Of a stretch of 64,000 nt of DNA, positions 1-47,567 are shown piece by piece. Every line of letters starts with the position of its first letter. Within the stretch, counting starts at the first letter, position 1. Where the stretch lies: assembly GCF_035594125.1 (NCBI RefSeq), contig NC_087155.1, positions 6,775,692 to 6,839,691 on the forward strand, read 5' to 3'. Position numbers and translations under genes: made by a program. The notes under the pieces were generated by a model. That model was not told the origin of the DNA. It did not search any database and worked only from the letters and a program-made list of their open reading frames with translations. Origin of the DNA: Scylla paramamosain (taxonomy: Eukaryota; Arthropoda; Malacostraca; Decapoda; Portunidae).

Positions 1-550
1 TAATAATTCATTCAAAAATATGAAAATTATCATCTTTTCTTACATTCTCCCTTAAAGAGCATCTAAAGTCCAAACTTGAATCATAGTTTGATGTTGAAAT
101 GATGCTTATACTCCATCTATACCTGCTGGTACCACATGGCAGCAGCTTAAACTTTACCCCTCTCATTAATCTATGAAAATTTTTCTATGATTCTCTGATG
201 TGATGTACCTGGCAAAGCTAAGTTGACAGTCAATGGAAAATACAATTAAATTTGTATATCTTTTGCAGATGAATATAACCACAAGTCTATTTAAATACTA
301 AGTCAGCAATCCCACAAGAAGTGGGCCAGACATAGCACCACACACTCATGCACACATCATTTACTCATAGTCCCATTGATCCCTTGTGGAAAGGGCTAGT
401 CTCATGGACCACCAAACACACTAAACAAATATAAAATGCATTAAGTAACCACCTTTCTTGTCAATAATACCAGTAATTTCCTTCTACAAAGAATGACCTT
501 AACTATGCTATACTGGATGGTGGATGTCAAGTATTCAGGCTAATTAAAAG

Positions 551-553
<3 letters not shown>

Positions 554-597
<44 letters not shown>
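554..597. repeat. (CA)n
   Basis: Perfect dinucleotide run. Confidence 0.95.
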
Positions 598-599
<2 letters not shown>

Positions 600-1349
600 G
601 GAACATATAAAAACTGAATGAAACAGATATAATTGAATAGAAAGAATTAAAAACCAATTCTTATTGTCACTATTTCCATGTCTTTCCTAGCCTTCTACAT
701 CAAAAGCAGCCACAGTTCACTGAATACATATACTATATTCTATTCAACTTAAGTTCATGAGTGAATTCTAGCTTGATTTTGTTATACAATAGTTGACTCA
801 AGCTTGCAGTGAGGCATATTTCAATACCTATTTCAATCTTTTCTTCTGCTATCATGGTTTTTTGATAATTATTCTTACATAATATGATGCATTCAAAACA
901 TGACTGCTACAAACATTCTGGTACAATAAGTTTTGTCAATTATTTATATGAAGATCAGTATCTAAGTTCTTTATACCAAATATGCTTTTCATCCCAGTAA
1001 TCCTTAAAGAAATAACCATGTTCTAAATGGAATTTATTGTTCCCATATTCACTGATTTCTTGTATCAATACCTCAACCTCCCAATTGCAAAACATAATGA
1101 ACAATTACATCAGCAAATATGCTAAATAAAATGTGGCATAATGCTTTTGAGATCTATGCTGATTGCTGAAAATTATGGTTTTATCTATCTAAAGTACATA
1201 TTATGTATCAACATATTTCACAACACAAAACAAGTCATTATTCATGTCAATAGACTATACTAAAGCCTTAAGAAAATCAGCAATCATCATTGTTACTAAA
1301 CAAACCAAAACATCTGACTTCAATGACTAAAGAAGTGACAGCCACTCAC

Positions 1350-14527
<13,178 letters not shown>

Positions 14528-15533
14528 GGTGGTGTGTGTGCGGGGAAGGCAGCGTACAGGTCGAAGATTGGAACACACACGGGCCACACATCAGCCGCTG
14601 CTTCTGCCTTGGTGAAGGACGTCAAATGACTACTTAATTTATAATATTAGTACACATATAAAAATACAACAGTTTTATTTTCATTGTCATTTATTTAATA
14701 AAGATTTGGTTACAAAAAAAAAAGTATTTCCTTACATATCAAATAAATTTAGACTGTCGCTTGTCTTATTGCGCAAAAACATGCAATCTACGACAAACAC
14801 TTGTTAACATTTTAACAGCAATCATACCCAAATATTTATTAGATCAATATGCTAGATTTTTTTTCAATCTTTTTTTTCTAGATTTTTTTTTTTCAATCTT
14901 TTTTTTTCAATGTAAATAAATATATCAGTAAGACAACTTTGTTCGGGTTGGCTTAGGCTTTGTGTTAATAGAATCCTTTCCTTCTTATAGGTTGCTCTCC
15001 CTGGATGGGGGACATGGGCCGAAGACTACGAGCCCCATACACAGAATAAACTGAGGTAGCAAAACATAAATATAAATAAATCTATGCGTGACATGCCAGC
15101 TCGTTACTATATACACACGTACATACATACAGACATATACTCATACTGACATACAGATAATCCTTCCCCGTCAAACTTTTCTCCCAATTGTAATTATTTA
15201 CGTATCTACATTCCTGCAAGATATGTACTACATTCTCCTCACTCCCTACCTCACTAAGATCATATGCCACTTCATCCTTTTTATTAATTTTTTTCCACCA
15301 TTATAACATCGATGTTCGATATTTTGAAGCTTATTGTTCCTGGCCGAAAAGCAGTTGTTTGAAGGCGTTCTTCATCATAACCTGCGTATATAGTATAAAC
15401 TGTACTGTTTTTCCTCAGCCCTTAGATAGATGCTCCATTCCACCTTAGTGACGTACTTGCTTCAGCGGTACATATACTAAAATTGGAACGATACCTCAGT
15501 GACATTTGGTACCTTAGCCACTAGAACACAAAT

Positions 15534-15535
<2 letters not shown>

Positions 15536-15623
<88 letters not shown>
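15536..15623. repeat. (TA)n
   Basis: Perfect run between eIF1A and IFT88. Confidence 0.95.
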
Positions 15624-15628
<5 letters not shown>

Positions 15629-15760
15629 ATTTCTGTAAATATTTTATTTCTGTAAATTATATTCTATGTCCAAAGAGGGCTGGGATGTTTCGCCCTCTTC
15701 CTTTGTTGTAATTTTCTATATATGCAACAATACACCTTTCAATCAATCTATCATTACCCC

Positions 15761-15763
<3 letters not shown>

Positions 15764-15817
<54 letters not shown>
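15764..15817. repeat. (CT)n
   Basis: Perfect pyrimidine run between eIF1A and IFT88. Confidence 0.95.
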
Positions 15818-15822
<5 letters not shown>

Positions 15823-18271
15823 GTTTGGTCCTCTTCCTGTCCTCTCTGAACGATCACTGTTAATCTACCAAGCGCAATTAAGCTATAAACCACATACTCG
15901 TAATTTGTGTTTCATTGAATGCAGGTGATCTTGTCGTGTCTGACATGGATAGAAGCTTCTTATATTCTGCCATCGTGACTTCAACACTTGTGATGACAAA
16001 TCTCATTACATGTGTGTAAGTCGTTACGTAAGCCTATACAGAATGTAAATTAATATACTGGTGAGTGAGTCACAACCAAACGGTATGATGAAAATGTGGC
16101 TCATCGTCTAGATACAATACTCATAATATTATTTTTTTTTCCAAGAATGGATTGTTAAATTCTTCATGAAAAGCTTGATCCTCGTGCACTCACTTAAGAA
16201 GAAAAAAAATGCAGCTATTTCGTGAAGGTATAATGAATATATATATATTTGTAATGTATATTCGAACCTCCTTGAGCTATTCAATGGATTCTCATGTAAT
16301 GTGGAGCTGTGGCAGTGCTTGCAAAGTGCTATAATGTAATATAGTATGGTCTATAAGTATAGGCCTCAAACGACTGCACGGAGGCACTCCATAATATTGC
16401 ACTTTAATTAGTGTCGTCGGTTCCGAAAAGGTTTCTAAAGAACACCTTAATTTTAATTCCATTTTAAATAATGACAGTCATTAACTTATCTACGAGTATT
16501 TATCTATTTACTGTTTATATGCCAGCTGACAATTACACACGGGCTGGCCAACAAAGACAGTCATTAACCGATTAATTTGATATTAATCATCAGAAATTCT
16601 AAAGATACAGTTTGAAAAGGGAAACCTTTAAAAGCAGACGCCGAAAAGTGAAAGGGAAGACCGCACTCATAAAAGGGAGATGTCTTGGGGATGGCGGAGA
16701 TGCCCACTGGAGAAAGAGGAATCATTCGGGGAGCGAGATTCATTAGATCTATCCTTATCTTTATCTAATGAAATGTAATATTTAACTATACAAGGATGGA
16801 TAGGAAATGTTGCTCATTACATAAATGTTCTTCAGACGTGACTTACCTGGCGGTAAGAGACTTTTTCCCTCACTGGCACCACATAAGCCGTGACGACTGA
16901 CGAGGGATGTCACTTGCTGAGTAAAAGCAGCTGTAGTGCCTCTTGTAAAAAATCGTACACGCTGTAGTGCCATGTATTCGTGTGGCTGAATTTTACGTGC
17001 GTTACACCTTTCTGTAGTACAAACCACTTCGCGTCCCAGCATAAGGGAGTACTTTGTGTCTCCTGCCTGTGTACCACCACCCTCACGCTCCACCCACAGG
17101 TACTACTATCACGGTTCGAAAATTAGGTGAATCGAATGATACTTGTATATTTATTGTATGACTAAAACATTGGCGTTGGTAAATGACGACATAGTGATTC
17201 AAGATGACGCTTGAGGTAATGAATGAGGCTTTGTTAGCAGCATTTTTGAAACATAAAAACATACCAGGAAGGGAGCTGTAAGCATGCTGTCGCGTCTCTG
17301 CCCACGCGTTGTTATATATAGTCTTTGTTAAGCTCCAGAGAAACAGTCCATATCTCAGTTTCACCTCTATATTACCTACATACAAAGTACACAATAAAGT
17401 TTCATGCAGTTCTAGCCGATGGTCCCCAAACAAATCGCCATCAGCGTTGCCATGGAGATCGACGGCTCCCTCGTGTTTTTCTGACAGGAATGCGGCATTC
17501 GTATGCCCTTTATGCACACAATCACCTCTTTCACTGCATGGTTTCGTCTGTGTAGTGCTGCTTTTGTGTTGGCACTTGTTGCAACAATAGCATGCGTTGT
17601 TAATGAAAGACTAATTAAACAAAAAATGTTGCTCGTTGCGGAACTTAAAATGATATAATCAAGTGATAAACTAATAAAATTATAAAATTCTGCTTTTACT
17701 ACTGTATTTTGTATAGACGATTATTTTATCATGCCATCATGTCTTTCACTGTCATTATTCATGTCCTACTCTGATTAATATTTGTCATTTGTCTTTCCAG
17801 TTTTCTTCTTCTTCTTCTTTTTTTTTTTTTTTTGCCATGCTAAATTTCTCGCTTTATGAAGTGAGCGGCGACCCTCCCGTGTTTTTTTTTTTTTTTCTTC
17901 TTCTTTACTACAGTTCACGAAATTTTCTGTTGACTGGTTTACTTAAAATGGATTTCATTAATGGATCACATTTGTGCCTACACGGACATGTGAATACGTT
18001 TTATTCAAAGACTTTAGAACAGTGGTCGTCAAACTGGGGATTGCGAGGCTCCTTCCATGGTATGTGCTGATGACAGAGAAAATGAGATATATTAATTTAC
18101 TGATTGACATTCTACACCACGAGAGGATATGAAATATCATATCATCATGCTTTGAGGGCGAGAGTCGCAATTAAGTAAAAAAAAATAAATAAATAAATAA
18201 CCACTGCTTTTATTATTGCTTACTAAACTGTTAACTGCTGATTTTTACAGAGCTGATCCACTATCTCTGAG

Positions 18272-37857
<19,586 letters not shown>

Positions 37858-38192
37858 CTCTTTTTCTAAAGAGGATGAAAATGTACCTGTCTTTGTGACC
37901 ATAAAATCAATCCAGGAGACTGTTATATATTTATATTTTTCAGAGATATTTTTATCTATTGAAAGGCCATGCACAGTTTCAGTCAGAACTTGCCTAGGAT
38001 AAGTTGTCATATAATCTGACTCTTGTTTTGCTATAAACAACAACTTTCTCAAGCCAAAAATACCTGGTGCTAGGCTTAAAATATTGAGGTAATGTACCTG
38101 AGTGATTAGACTTGGTTGACCCATACATTAATTATCATGCATGGAACAATACTATTAATAATTATAAAAACTTATTCTCACTGTCGGCAAAA

Positions 38193-38293
<101 letters not shown>

Positions 38294-38689
38294 AAGTACA
38301 CACATGAATTTCAGGATGCTATGTTTATTTTCTAGATCTGATCTAAACTATAGTGGCTTACAAAATAATGCTTGAATGGAGTCTTTAGAATTTTAACATT
38401 GAATCCCACTGTATACTGTATCATGAATGTGGACTATTATTCTATCATCTGTATCTCAAGAAATACATATTTATCAACCCAAGTTTATGTAGTACTTTGC
38501 TAAAACTGCAATTACCTGCTTAAGTGAAAGTGGACTGATGCCAGTGAAATCATTGTTTATCTGTCATCACCATCACCATCACCATTATCATTGTCATCAT
38601 AATTTTTTAAAATATCTAGAGCCTCTTGTAGAGCTTTCACATTTAAAAAAGGACACTATCATAAATGTCTCGACAGTACCTTATCTGTA

Positions 38690-39125
38690 TCTTATCTGAC
38701 TGTCTTCAGCCTCTCTCTCACCGCTGCAATGTTACATATCTAGCTGTCTTCTACCACTATTTTCATGCTAACTGCTCTTCCGATATTGCTAACTGCATGC
38801 CTCCCCCTCCTTCCGCGACCTCGCTGCACAAGACTTTCTTCTTTCTCTCACCCCTATTCTGTCCACCTCTCTAATGCAAGAGTTAACCAGTATTCTCAAT
38901 CATTCATCCCTTTCTCTGGTAAACTCTGGAACTCCCTGCCTGCTTCTGTATTTCCACTTTTCTATGACTTGAATTCCTTCAAGAGGGAGGTTTCAAGACA
39001 CTTATTCATCAATTTTTGACCACTCCTTTGACCCTTTTAAGGGACTGGCATTTCAGTGGGCATTTTTTTTTATTAGATTTTTGTTGCCCTTGGCCAGTGT
39101 CCTTCCTACATAAAAAAAAAAATGT
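38690..39125 (+). mobile_element. LINE family A, short 3' fragment downstream of IFT88
   Basis: This plus-strand copy holds the terminal coding region (ANARVNQYSQ, FIPFSGKLWNSLPASVFPL, DLNSFKREVSRHL) and the 3' end cttggccagtgtccttcctac followed by an A run at 39112-39122. About 435 bp long, it matches the other family A 3' ends closely. Confidence 0.8.
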
Positions 39126-39249
39126 GACTTTTTCAATTTTTCATGTAATCATATCATGCCTTTCTCATCTGTGTACAATTATGTGAGGTGTTCCACTCTT
39201 TTTTTTTACACTGAAGGCTCACTTGCATGCAAACTTTCATTTTCTTTTA

Positions 39250-39251
<2 letters not shown>

Positions 39252-39327
<76 letters not shown>
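39252..39327. repeat. (CT)n
   Basis: Perfect run after the downstream LINE fragment. Confidence 0.95.
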
Positions 39328-39329
<2 letters not shown>

Positions 39330-42260
39330 ATCTATTGCTTGTGATGATTCAAAAGTTAAAAAAAAAAAACATGTAAATCATCCATATATTTTTTTTTTCC
39401 TTATTACCAATAAGCAGTTGAAAATAGAACATGCACGTAGAGAGAACGAATCTGAGGGAAGGGGGAGACATGACACTCGTAGCTCTAATATCGTCATTGA
39501 TCATTCTGGAGAGAGAGAGAGAGAGAGAGAGTCCAATACGAGGGCGTATATCATCATTGTTCATGGTGGTTCCTTCCCACCATGTTTTACCTTTGCTAAT
39601 ATGCTATCACTGTAATTGACAGTTTTCTTTATGTAAGAGGGTCTTGCCAAAGGCTACAGAAAGGCAGGGAAAAAGACGCATTGATCCAGTCCCCCAGAAA
39701 ACAGAGCCAAAAGGATTATCCAAAGTTAGAGTAATGACTTTAAACCTCCCAGTCGTTGTTTGTTACTTTAAATTCAGTGGGCAACATGGACTTCACAAAA
39801 CGAGATGACGTTCCGTGGATGGACATCGCTGCAGCTCACTTCCCTCGTGTGAGCAAAACGTGCCAAGGTGAGACGTGGAGGGGCTGAGGTGCGTGGCAAA
39901 ACGTGGTCCTGCTTCAGTTCCCGATTGACATGAAAACTCTATGGAAACGACGCACAACATAACACCAATCAATCACGGATCTTACAGGAACCAGCTTCCT
40001 CACAAAAATAGTTACATATATTTTTCCTCTAATCCAGTTTATTCATAAAATCTAAAAAAGAAAAAAATAATAATCTAAAAATTCCCAGTAATGAAGAGAT
40101 GCAAGGATGAAAATTTTGCGGCATAATCGGATTAAAGCAAGTTGTTCTTATAAAGAATACTAACTAACATCAGGCAGTTTTACGTTCAGGTAAGGGGGTT
40201 CATTAGGTCTTTTCCTTGATCTTTACCTTGATAAGGGTCTTGGATCCCCCACCAAACTTCCATCCTCCAACCAGAAAAAAAGAAAACAAGACAACAGCAA
40301 AGGGCAACAACAAAGGGTTGGCTAATTAAGGATGCAATATAGAAGTGCAAAAAGACAAAAAGCAAATTAACAATATTTAAAAAAGAACAAGACTAATATA
40401 CAATTTCAGATTTCGCTTAAATCTTGGTATCCTGTCTGCTGGCACTCCAGTCCTGCTGTAGGTGGCGTTTTTACATCCTAGACCCCTCACCTACTTTCAT
40501 CCTGCTTTCGTAAGTACATACAAAATAACTTAAATGCTGCGAAGAGAAATTTCACATTCAACCCCAAGGCTGTCATCCCGGGGACCGTGCCCCTCACCTA
40601 TGGCCGCGTCCACGCGTGCGAGCCTTGTTCGACGGGCAGTCGTTTAATGTCCGTTGTTCGCGCACGGAGCGCCTGTGCCCGTGGTCGAGCGAAATCAGCA
40701 CATGAGACCGTCTGTCTGGTAGTTTGACAATTTGCTGCCGGGTATGGATGGACGACTCGTGTGTAATAACAACGTCACACACTTTGCCAGAGGTAAACGG
40801 CCAAAAACCGCCGGGCTTTAGTAAGCAACTGCGTATAGACGACGATTACTTCGTGCCACTTTGTAACCTGGGACGACGTGCAGAACTTCATCGCTTAGCT
40901 GTACTTTAAGTTCCAAACATTTTTCTGGAGGCATTAAGTTTGTTATACTAAACATAATCTAGTCTTAATATTCGTAATAGACAAAACAACAAAATGCGAG
41001 TTCTATTATTGATAATAAAACTTACGGCTTACCACGTATGCAACAGTTAATTTCCTATTAGCACAAAATCTTTACCTTTCCTCATCCACAGCGGTGGCCT
41101 CTATTGCCGATTTGTATCCATGGCTTCTGCGAGCTATATTTTCCTAGCACGTACCAATATACATTATTTTCCAGAAAACAAAGTGATAATGCCTGACGAC
41201 GGTTTTATAATAACATAACCGTGACAGCAACTTAGATGAATGGCTGTGCATACTTTCATGATATGTTGTTCTGCACGAAGTGATGGTTAATGCATTTTGG
41301 ATGCATAGAACTATGAAGAAAATAAGGAACTGTTGCCTGCTTCTGAAAGTGTGCAGCGCGCACAGCTGTTCATGACTGCGTGGATTTTGCGGTCACATAT
41401 AAGAGTAAATAAAGCTGGGATGAATGCAAATGCACGTCCTCAAAGTACCTTGTCCTTGAAACCTGACATTGAAAAACTGACCACTGTTGGATGCCTCCTC
41501 TGACCTGTGGGAGTCCTGCGTGTAAATACGAGTATCTTATCCGACAACGCTTTGTTTATCTTCTTATTTACGTGCAATCATGGCCACTGGTCGATTGACC
41601 CACCGCACTCACTTCCACTGTGTTTAGAGCTTTCTCTCAGTCTTAAGTCCATGGATTTATTGACAGTCTTCCAGATTAAAGGATTTAAGATTGAGAAAAA
41701 AAAAAAAAAATTAGTGGACCTATGCCCTTGACCTTAACTATGAAACTTGTTCACTCATATAGCCATCTGTTAGTTTTCATTAATGCAAGATGATTTCTCC
41801 TCCTCCTCCTCCTCCTCCTCCTCCTTATTCATCTTTTCCGTTAAGGTTTATAATATTGTGACAGATAAATCATGCAGTCCATGTGTTTGGCGCACATTAT
41901 AAACGGTTAAGGTAGACACATGCATGGAGGTATAACAGAATTAAATGATGATGTTGAAGTTACATTAGTGGGAGACCGATTCCCGGCCCTATCCTACTTA
42001 CGGGTGTTGGCTGAAAAAAGAAGAAAAAAGTAGAAAAAAAAATCGAAATAAAACAGCATCTGCTTTCATGAAATTGCGACGATAGAAGCAGGTACGTGTG
42101 TCTTCAGAGGAAGCGGTAGTGGGTGTGTAAGTATTGCGAATGCGACGGCGGGTGCAGGATAAAGTCAGACACCACACATAACTTTGCTACCCACACACAA
42201 CAATCAAATATCAAATTGTTACTGCGAGACGATTTTAAACATGCGAAATGTTCCTAAAAC
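39330..42260. other. Intergenic, no gene seen
   Basis: Mixed unique sequence with a GC-richer patch at about 40570-40900 and a (CTC)n run near 41800-41823. Open frames in the GC-richer patch overlap on both strands, have no recognisable domain and are not called. Confidence 0.5.
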
Positions 42261-42265
42261 AAAGG

Positions 42266-42268
<3 letters not shown>

Positions 42269-42337
<69 letters not shown>
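42269..42337. repeat. (CT)n
   Basis: Perfect intergenic pyrimidine run. Confidence 0.95.
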
Positions 42338-42340
<3 letters not shown>

Positions 42341-42717
42341 GCCAGAGAGGTGCGGCTGTCTTTTGCTACGTTGAGGAGGAAGAACCGTGCCAGCTGCGTG
42401 CGTCCTTGTGTCCTTGAAAGACTCGGCCACCTTGTAAGGGTTCCACGCCTCACAAGAATGCAGCGACTCACCGTATACGCCGCCACGTGTGGATACTATA
42501 CTCGTTCATTATGTAACCGTCGTACGTTACTGCTACGTGTAAGCTCATACTCATATATTAATGTAGCGACGTATCGCAAGAGTTTAGCAGCCTGCTTTGT
42601 TGTGTCTTTGTATTGCTATTTTTGGGTGTGTTAGCTATTCATGGGAGAGCAACATAGGGATCTAATCTCAGTACTACAAAAAGCTATATCATTATCATCG
42701 TTGTTATTATTACCATT

Positions 42718-42742
42718 ATTATAATAATAATAATTATTATTA

Positions 42743-42799
<57 letters not shown>
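42718..42799. repeat. (TAA)n/(TTA)n
   Basis: A short TAA run inverts into a longer TTA run with one interrupting C. Confidence 0.9.
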
Positions 42800-42801
<2 letters not shown>

Positions 42802-42947
42802 ACTTTCACTGCGATATGCAACAATTCACAGTACTAAAAGTAATTAAGTTTTTATAAGCGTCGACAGGAAAAGAAAAAGAAAAAAAAAGGGAGGAGATTA
42901 AGAGAGTCGATTTAGCTGTATCTAGCTAGCATAATGCTTGTAGGTGG

Positions 42948-44228
42948 GTGCTGGACAGGGATGGCCATATACGGCCCCAAAAGAGCCAGGGTCCGGCCGC
43001 CATCCTGCTCGGCATTAACATTGCAGTCCGGCCCGCGAAATTCCAGCCAAATAAATTTTGCCAAAACATCATTGTCGTCTTCAACCCTGAGTGGAAACAA
43101 AAATACTTAATCAGTGAGTGCTTCGGACTGGTCCAGTGCCTCATGCTTCAAGACTGTGGCGGTCTTCGAAGAGCTCAACTTGTGCCAGAGACAGAGCACC
43201 GAACATCAAACTTGGCATCGATGTCTGTCACTGAGAGGAATGACGTCATCGCTAGACTGTCAGGCTACTTGCAGAAAACAATTTCGGTCTTCCGCAAACA
43301 GACTTTGAGGTCAACCAACAAAGTGACGTGCGCCAATTATGAGGTCTCCCGCCTCCTTTTTTGTCGGATGAAGCCATTCACATTCATCAAGAAGTCCCTT
43401 GTCGCTGTGGTGAACTACCTCTGTCCAGAGCAGACTTCTGCCTTTAAGAGTGTGAGGCTTTCGTCCTGCATTGTTCGCCGTCGCATCAAGATGTCGACAA
43501 CGTGCACAACCAGCTGTTCGATCCTCATCGCGCCGGCACGAAGAAACTCCCAACTATTATAGCTATTTTTACCCGTGGGATCACCGCTGACCTCCAGGGG
43601 TGCGAGGAATTCCTACAGCTTGTCCCGCTGCACGACACCACCGCTAGGCAAGATATCTTCGACGCCGTGCTTCAGTGTGCGAAGCAGCACTCCCTTGACC
43701 TGTCTCCTGTCTCGTGTGCGTAACGACCGATGGTGGGAAAGAAGAAAGGCAGTGGTTCACTACTAGTGCAACACTGTGAGGACGCTATACACACAGCCCA
43801 TCCACAAACTGCACTGCATCATCCACTAAGAGTCCGTGTGCGCCAAGTCTGCCAGTCTCGTGGACGTCATGTCAATCGCGGTGAAGGTCGTCAACTCCAT
43901 CGTCTCCCGCAAACTTCATCATCCCCAATTCTAGGTATTGATGAACAAGGTCAACGAACACTACGGGGATCTCCTCTAGCTCAGTTGGGTCATGGGCTAT
44001 ATACGCTGTCCAGTGTGTGACCTGCAGCAAGAGACTATTTTCCTTCCAGAACAAACTTCCCCCACGCTAATAACTTCGACTCACGATGGCTCGCTCGTTG
44101 TCACGGACTCGGCTGCGCACCTGAACTACCTCAGTGTAAAGCTGCAAGACAAGGACATTCTTGTGACAGACATGCACTCGAACATCACTGCCCTTGAGTT
44201 TAGGCTGCGCTTGAAGGCTAATGTTTGA
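42948..44228 (+). pseudogene. Decayed hAT transposase, GTF2IRD2/Charlie-like
   Basis: Conceptual plus-strand pieces in all three frames recover a GTF2IRD2-type hAT transposase. FNPEWKQKYLISE near 43085 is the zinc-finger side. ANYEVSRLL, then PFT at 43335-43385 is the conserved AxYEVxxLI.. motif. IFTRGITADLQGCEEFL, DTTARQDIFDAV and a TTDG-like region fall at 43565-43730, then MVGKKKGSG at 43729. The region ending LSVKLQDKDILVTDMHSNI falls at 44130-44190. At least five frame changes are needed, so it cannot make the protein. Terminal repeats were not identified. Confidence 0.75.
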
Positions 44229-44279
44229 GCATTTTCCTCACCCTGTTGTTTGTGCTTCTGGTAAAACGTCCGTGTCGTC

Positions 44280-44600
44280 GCCTCTCTGCTGGAGGAATTT
44301 AACTTCCTAATGACTCAGCACTAACAACCTGACTACTAAGTTTATTCCATTCATCTACCACTGTATTTAAGAACCAGTTCCTTTAAAGCTTGAACCCATT
44401 ATTTTTTGTTTTATCCTGATTACCGATCCTGAGAATTTTGCTTGTCACTCTTGTTATATCCCCTATATCACTTAAAGACTTTCATCAAGTCCCTTTTCAA
44501 TCTGTGTCACTCTAAGAAATGTAAATTTTAAAACTTCAGTCTCTTTTCGTAAGGACCTTCTCATTCCCTGTAAGTAGAGGTGAATTTTAGAATGAATTAA
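44280..44600 (-). mobile_element. CR1-like LINE 3' remnant, minus strand
   Basis: Reverse-complement sequence matches the last 300 bp of the LINE at 4140-6315, including gtctttaagtg-tata-gggga, aggttcaagcttgaa-like and gtggtagatgaatggaat stretches. It carries no intact frame. Confidence 0.75.
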
Positions 44601-46909
44601 ACAAGGATGGGGTGAGAAGCAATGAATTGAGTGTTTAGATGTAGATCACATGAGAAAAAAGCAAAGAGGAGGGAAAGGGGAAGTAGTGGAATTGGCAGCA
44701 TTATATACATCGGGCTGTAAAATAGAAGACGAAAATGGATGTAATGGATGTAAGGTGTTTGAGGGAGCGTGTGCGTAAATGATTTCCATGGATAGAGAAG
44801 TGGAGGAGAACTGGTGTTTTCTGAGAGTCAGGTGATCGAATATAACAGGGATTATTGCAGTTGTTTGTTCATATACACTGAATGAGAGAAGACAGATCGG
44901 TGAAGAAATTGACTGAAGTGTAAACCGAAAGGAAAGATTACGAGTGGGATGGATGCACGATGTGAAGAGGGAGATAGATGTAAGAGGGATGCCTATACCA
45001 ATAAGGAACAGGGATGAGTGGAGAGCAGAATGCATAGTAATCCTGTCTCGAGAATCTGCACGGGAAGCCCTCTCACACCCAGAAAGGAGGTGGGTTCACT
45101 AAGGTGCAGCAGGAGTAGACAGTTTTGCTTGCGCTCCGTGATGGGGACAATGCCTCGCAGTGTGGGCGGTGAAGATGGGTCCTCTTCCTTTCAGACTCTT
45201 AGAGACTAAGATATTCTTATCTTACTCTTACTCTTATTCTCTTAGATATTCTTGTCGATGTGATCGCAAATAGGAATATACTCGCATCCAAGCAGACTCC
45301 TAGTCTCAGCTGCCACCTTACTGCATATGTACATATATGTATTGTATACATATTCTACAAGAAAATCTGATGGTGAACTATTTACAAAGTTATTAGTACG
45401 AATATATGTAAAGATAAACGTACTTGGTAGATAAAATTGATCTGAAAATTAGACATTTCATGCGCGACAAAATGATTTGTTCGGTCTAATCCGCAGACTC
45501 CCGCTGAATATAACTGATAGGATATGTATCAGGAAATGCGAGAGGATTAACCACTTGTGTTACTCATCATGCAGTCCAGCCACAGTGCGCACAATCAGTC
45601 ATCATGTTATAAATTATCTGGGTGCACGCATCATGGACATTCGGATGGAGTCCATAAATGTAGTGGCGAGACAACCAAGGATGGCGAAATTCCACTTGGG
45701 CCTAACTGGTGCGATGCAGTGTGATTGTGTCAGAGTGTCTTGCATGTGAGAGGCGTGATCCTCGGCACTTGTAGTTCGGCTGTTTTGATCAATTTCGGAT
45801 TGTCTTAAAACACGAGGCTTTACACTCCCTGGTGAAGAAAACGAACTTTCAGGTAAGAGAAAATACTTGGGGTGAGACACGCGTTATCGCAAGACAATAC
45901 CAAGAAAGAAAGACTTGAGATGCATGCGGTACCTGGAGGTACCAGGCATCAATAAAATAATGAGGAGGCACAATCAAGCTCGACAAAACCTCAGTTGGGC
46001 AATGGTGACCATTAAGATGGCACGATGGCAAGGTGTCGTATAATGAATAATATCCTATCAGGGGTCCAATCTCCGGTACCTGCTTCCCCGCCATCCCCCC
46101 CAGACATTTCTTAATCCCTCAGAGAAATTTCCCATTGTTTCAAAACACGAGATATTTCACACTTGCCCTGCGATATTCAGGGAAAAAAAAGTAAAATACA
46201 TATTGCTGACGCATCTACAAATCTTGCTTGTACACGGAAACGATAGACAAAACCGAAAAAGAAATGATAAAAATAAATAAAATAATTCATATCAAGGGAC
46301 GTATAGATCTCTACGGCATCCTTGGTTCACACCGAAAGTAGGCAAGATAAATACACTGAACACTCGTATGTCCATGCTATGAAACATGCAGTAGGCTGAA
46401 CAGGATTAAGGTATTTGCATAACCAATATAAAGTTCACTATAATCTTTTATTCAAATAATGGGAAATATATCCGTTTCGGGGAAATACAGAACGTACTCG
46501 TACAGTAATTACAATAATCCAGTTCTTTTCCTGTATGTGACGTAGCGTGTGCAGTCCGGCACCACTGATGAAAACTGGGAGTCAAGGAAAATGTCATTTT
46601 ACTATGATTATTTTACTACGATTATATTTGTCCCTGTGAAACATGCTACGCATTCCTGCCTCGCACTCTTGTCCAAGAAAACACCACGCCACTTCTCGCG
46701 TGGGGGTCCCGCAGGGAGAAATGTGTATGGCTTACTTTCTTTCGGATCTCGCAGTTTTTCATGCTTGGTATGATATATTTTGCTGTCACCGTAGCCAACC
46801 GGGAAGCAGGTAGGTTTTATGAGAAAACAGCTCTTATATATGTATAATTTTCCAACAGATTAATCTAATAAGGAGATGTTAACTTAAACATTCGATATTG
46901 GGAAGGATC

Positions 46910-46912
<3 letters not shown>

Positions 46913-47003
<91 letters not shown>
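46913..47003. repeat. (GA)n
   Basis: Perfect intergenic purine run. Confidence 0.95.
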
Positions 47004-47008
<5 letters not shown>

Positions 47009-47285
47009 TGAAGAATTTCTGCATTATTTTAACCTTTCACTTTCCTCCAAGTCAAGCATTCAAACAATGCAAACCTTTATACAACCCGAACACCCAGATG
47101 GAATACCACGTAGGTACACGACCTCTAACCATTTTATGTGTTGAACTTTCACCTTTCAGACCATTACGTTTGCGATTATAATTTGATTTCTATTAACGCA
47201 CTGCATGCACAGATGATTCTATTCACGGAACCCAAATCTGAGAGAGAATGTACGAGTGAAATATTAAACTCTTTATTAATCGCTT

Positions 47286-47567
<282 letters not shown>

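Larger units (their letters stand above)
14640..18250. other. Intergenic region between eIF1A and IFT88 start sides
   Basis: This is the head-to-head interval that should contain both promoters. It holds (TA)n at 15536-15623, (CT)n at 15764-15817 and T-rich runs near 14860-14910 and 17810-17900. I see no convincing gene. Two long minus-strand open frames near 16782-17517 lack recognisable domains. Confidence 0.6.

Noticed and set aside
72..73. tRNA, rRNA or CRISPR features
   Set aside because: No cloverleaf, rRNA core or spaced direct-repeat array was seen anywhere; the tandem repeats present are all simple sequence.
16782..17517. Two adjacent minus-strand open frames of 103 and 144 codons
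   Set aside because: No recognisable domain, no convincing start context or splice partners, and overlapping plus-strand frames of similar length.
40594..40909. Open frames in a GC-richer patch, possibly a first exon or promoter island
   Set aside because: Both strands are open over the same bases, no motif is recognisable and no downstream exon could be joined.
45477..45749. Open frame of 90 codons with several cysteines
   Set aside because: No signal peptide or family motif, and no flanking exons; likely chance.
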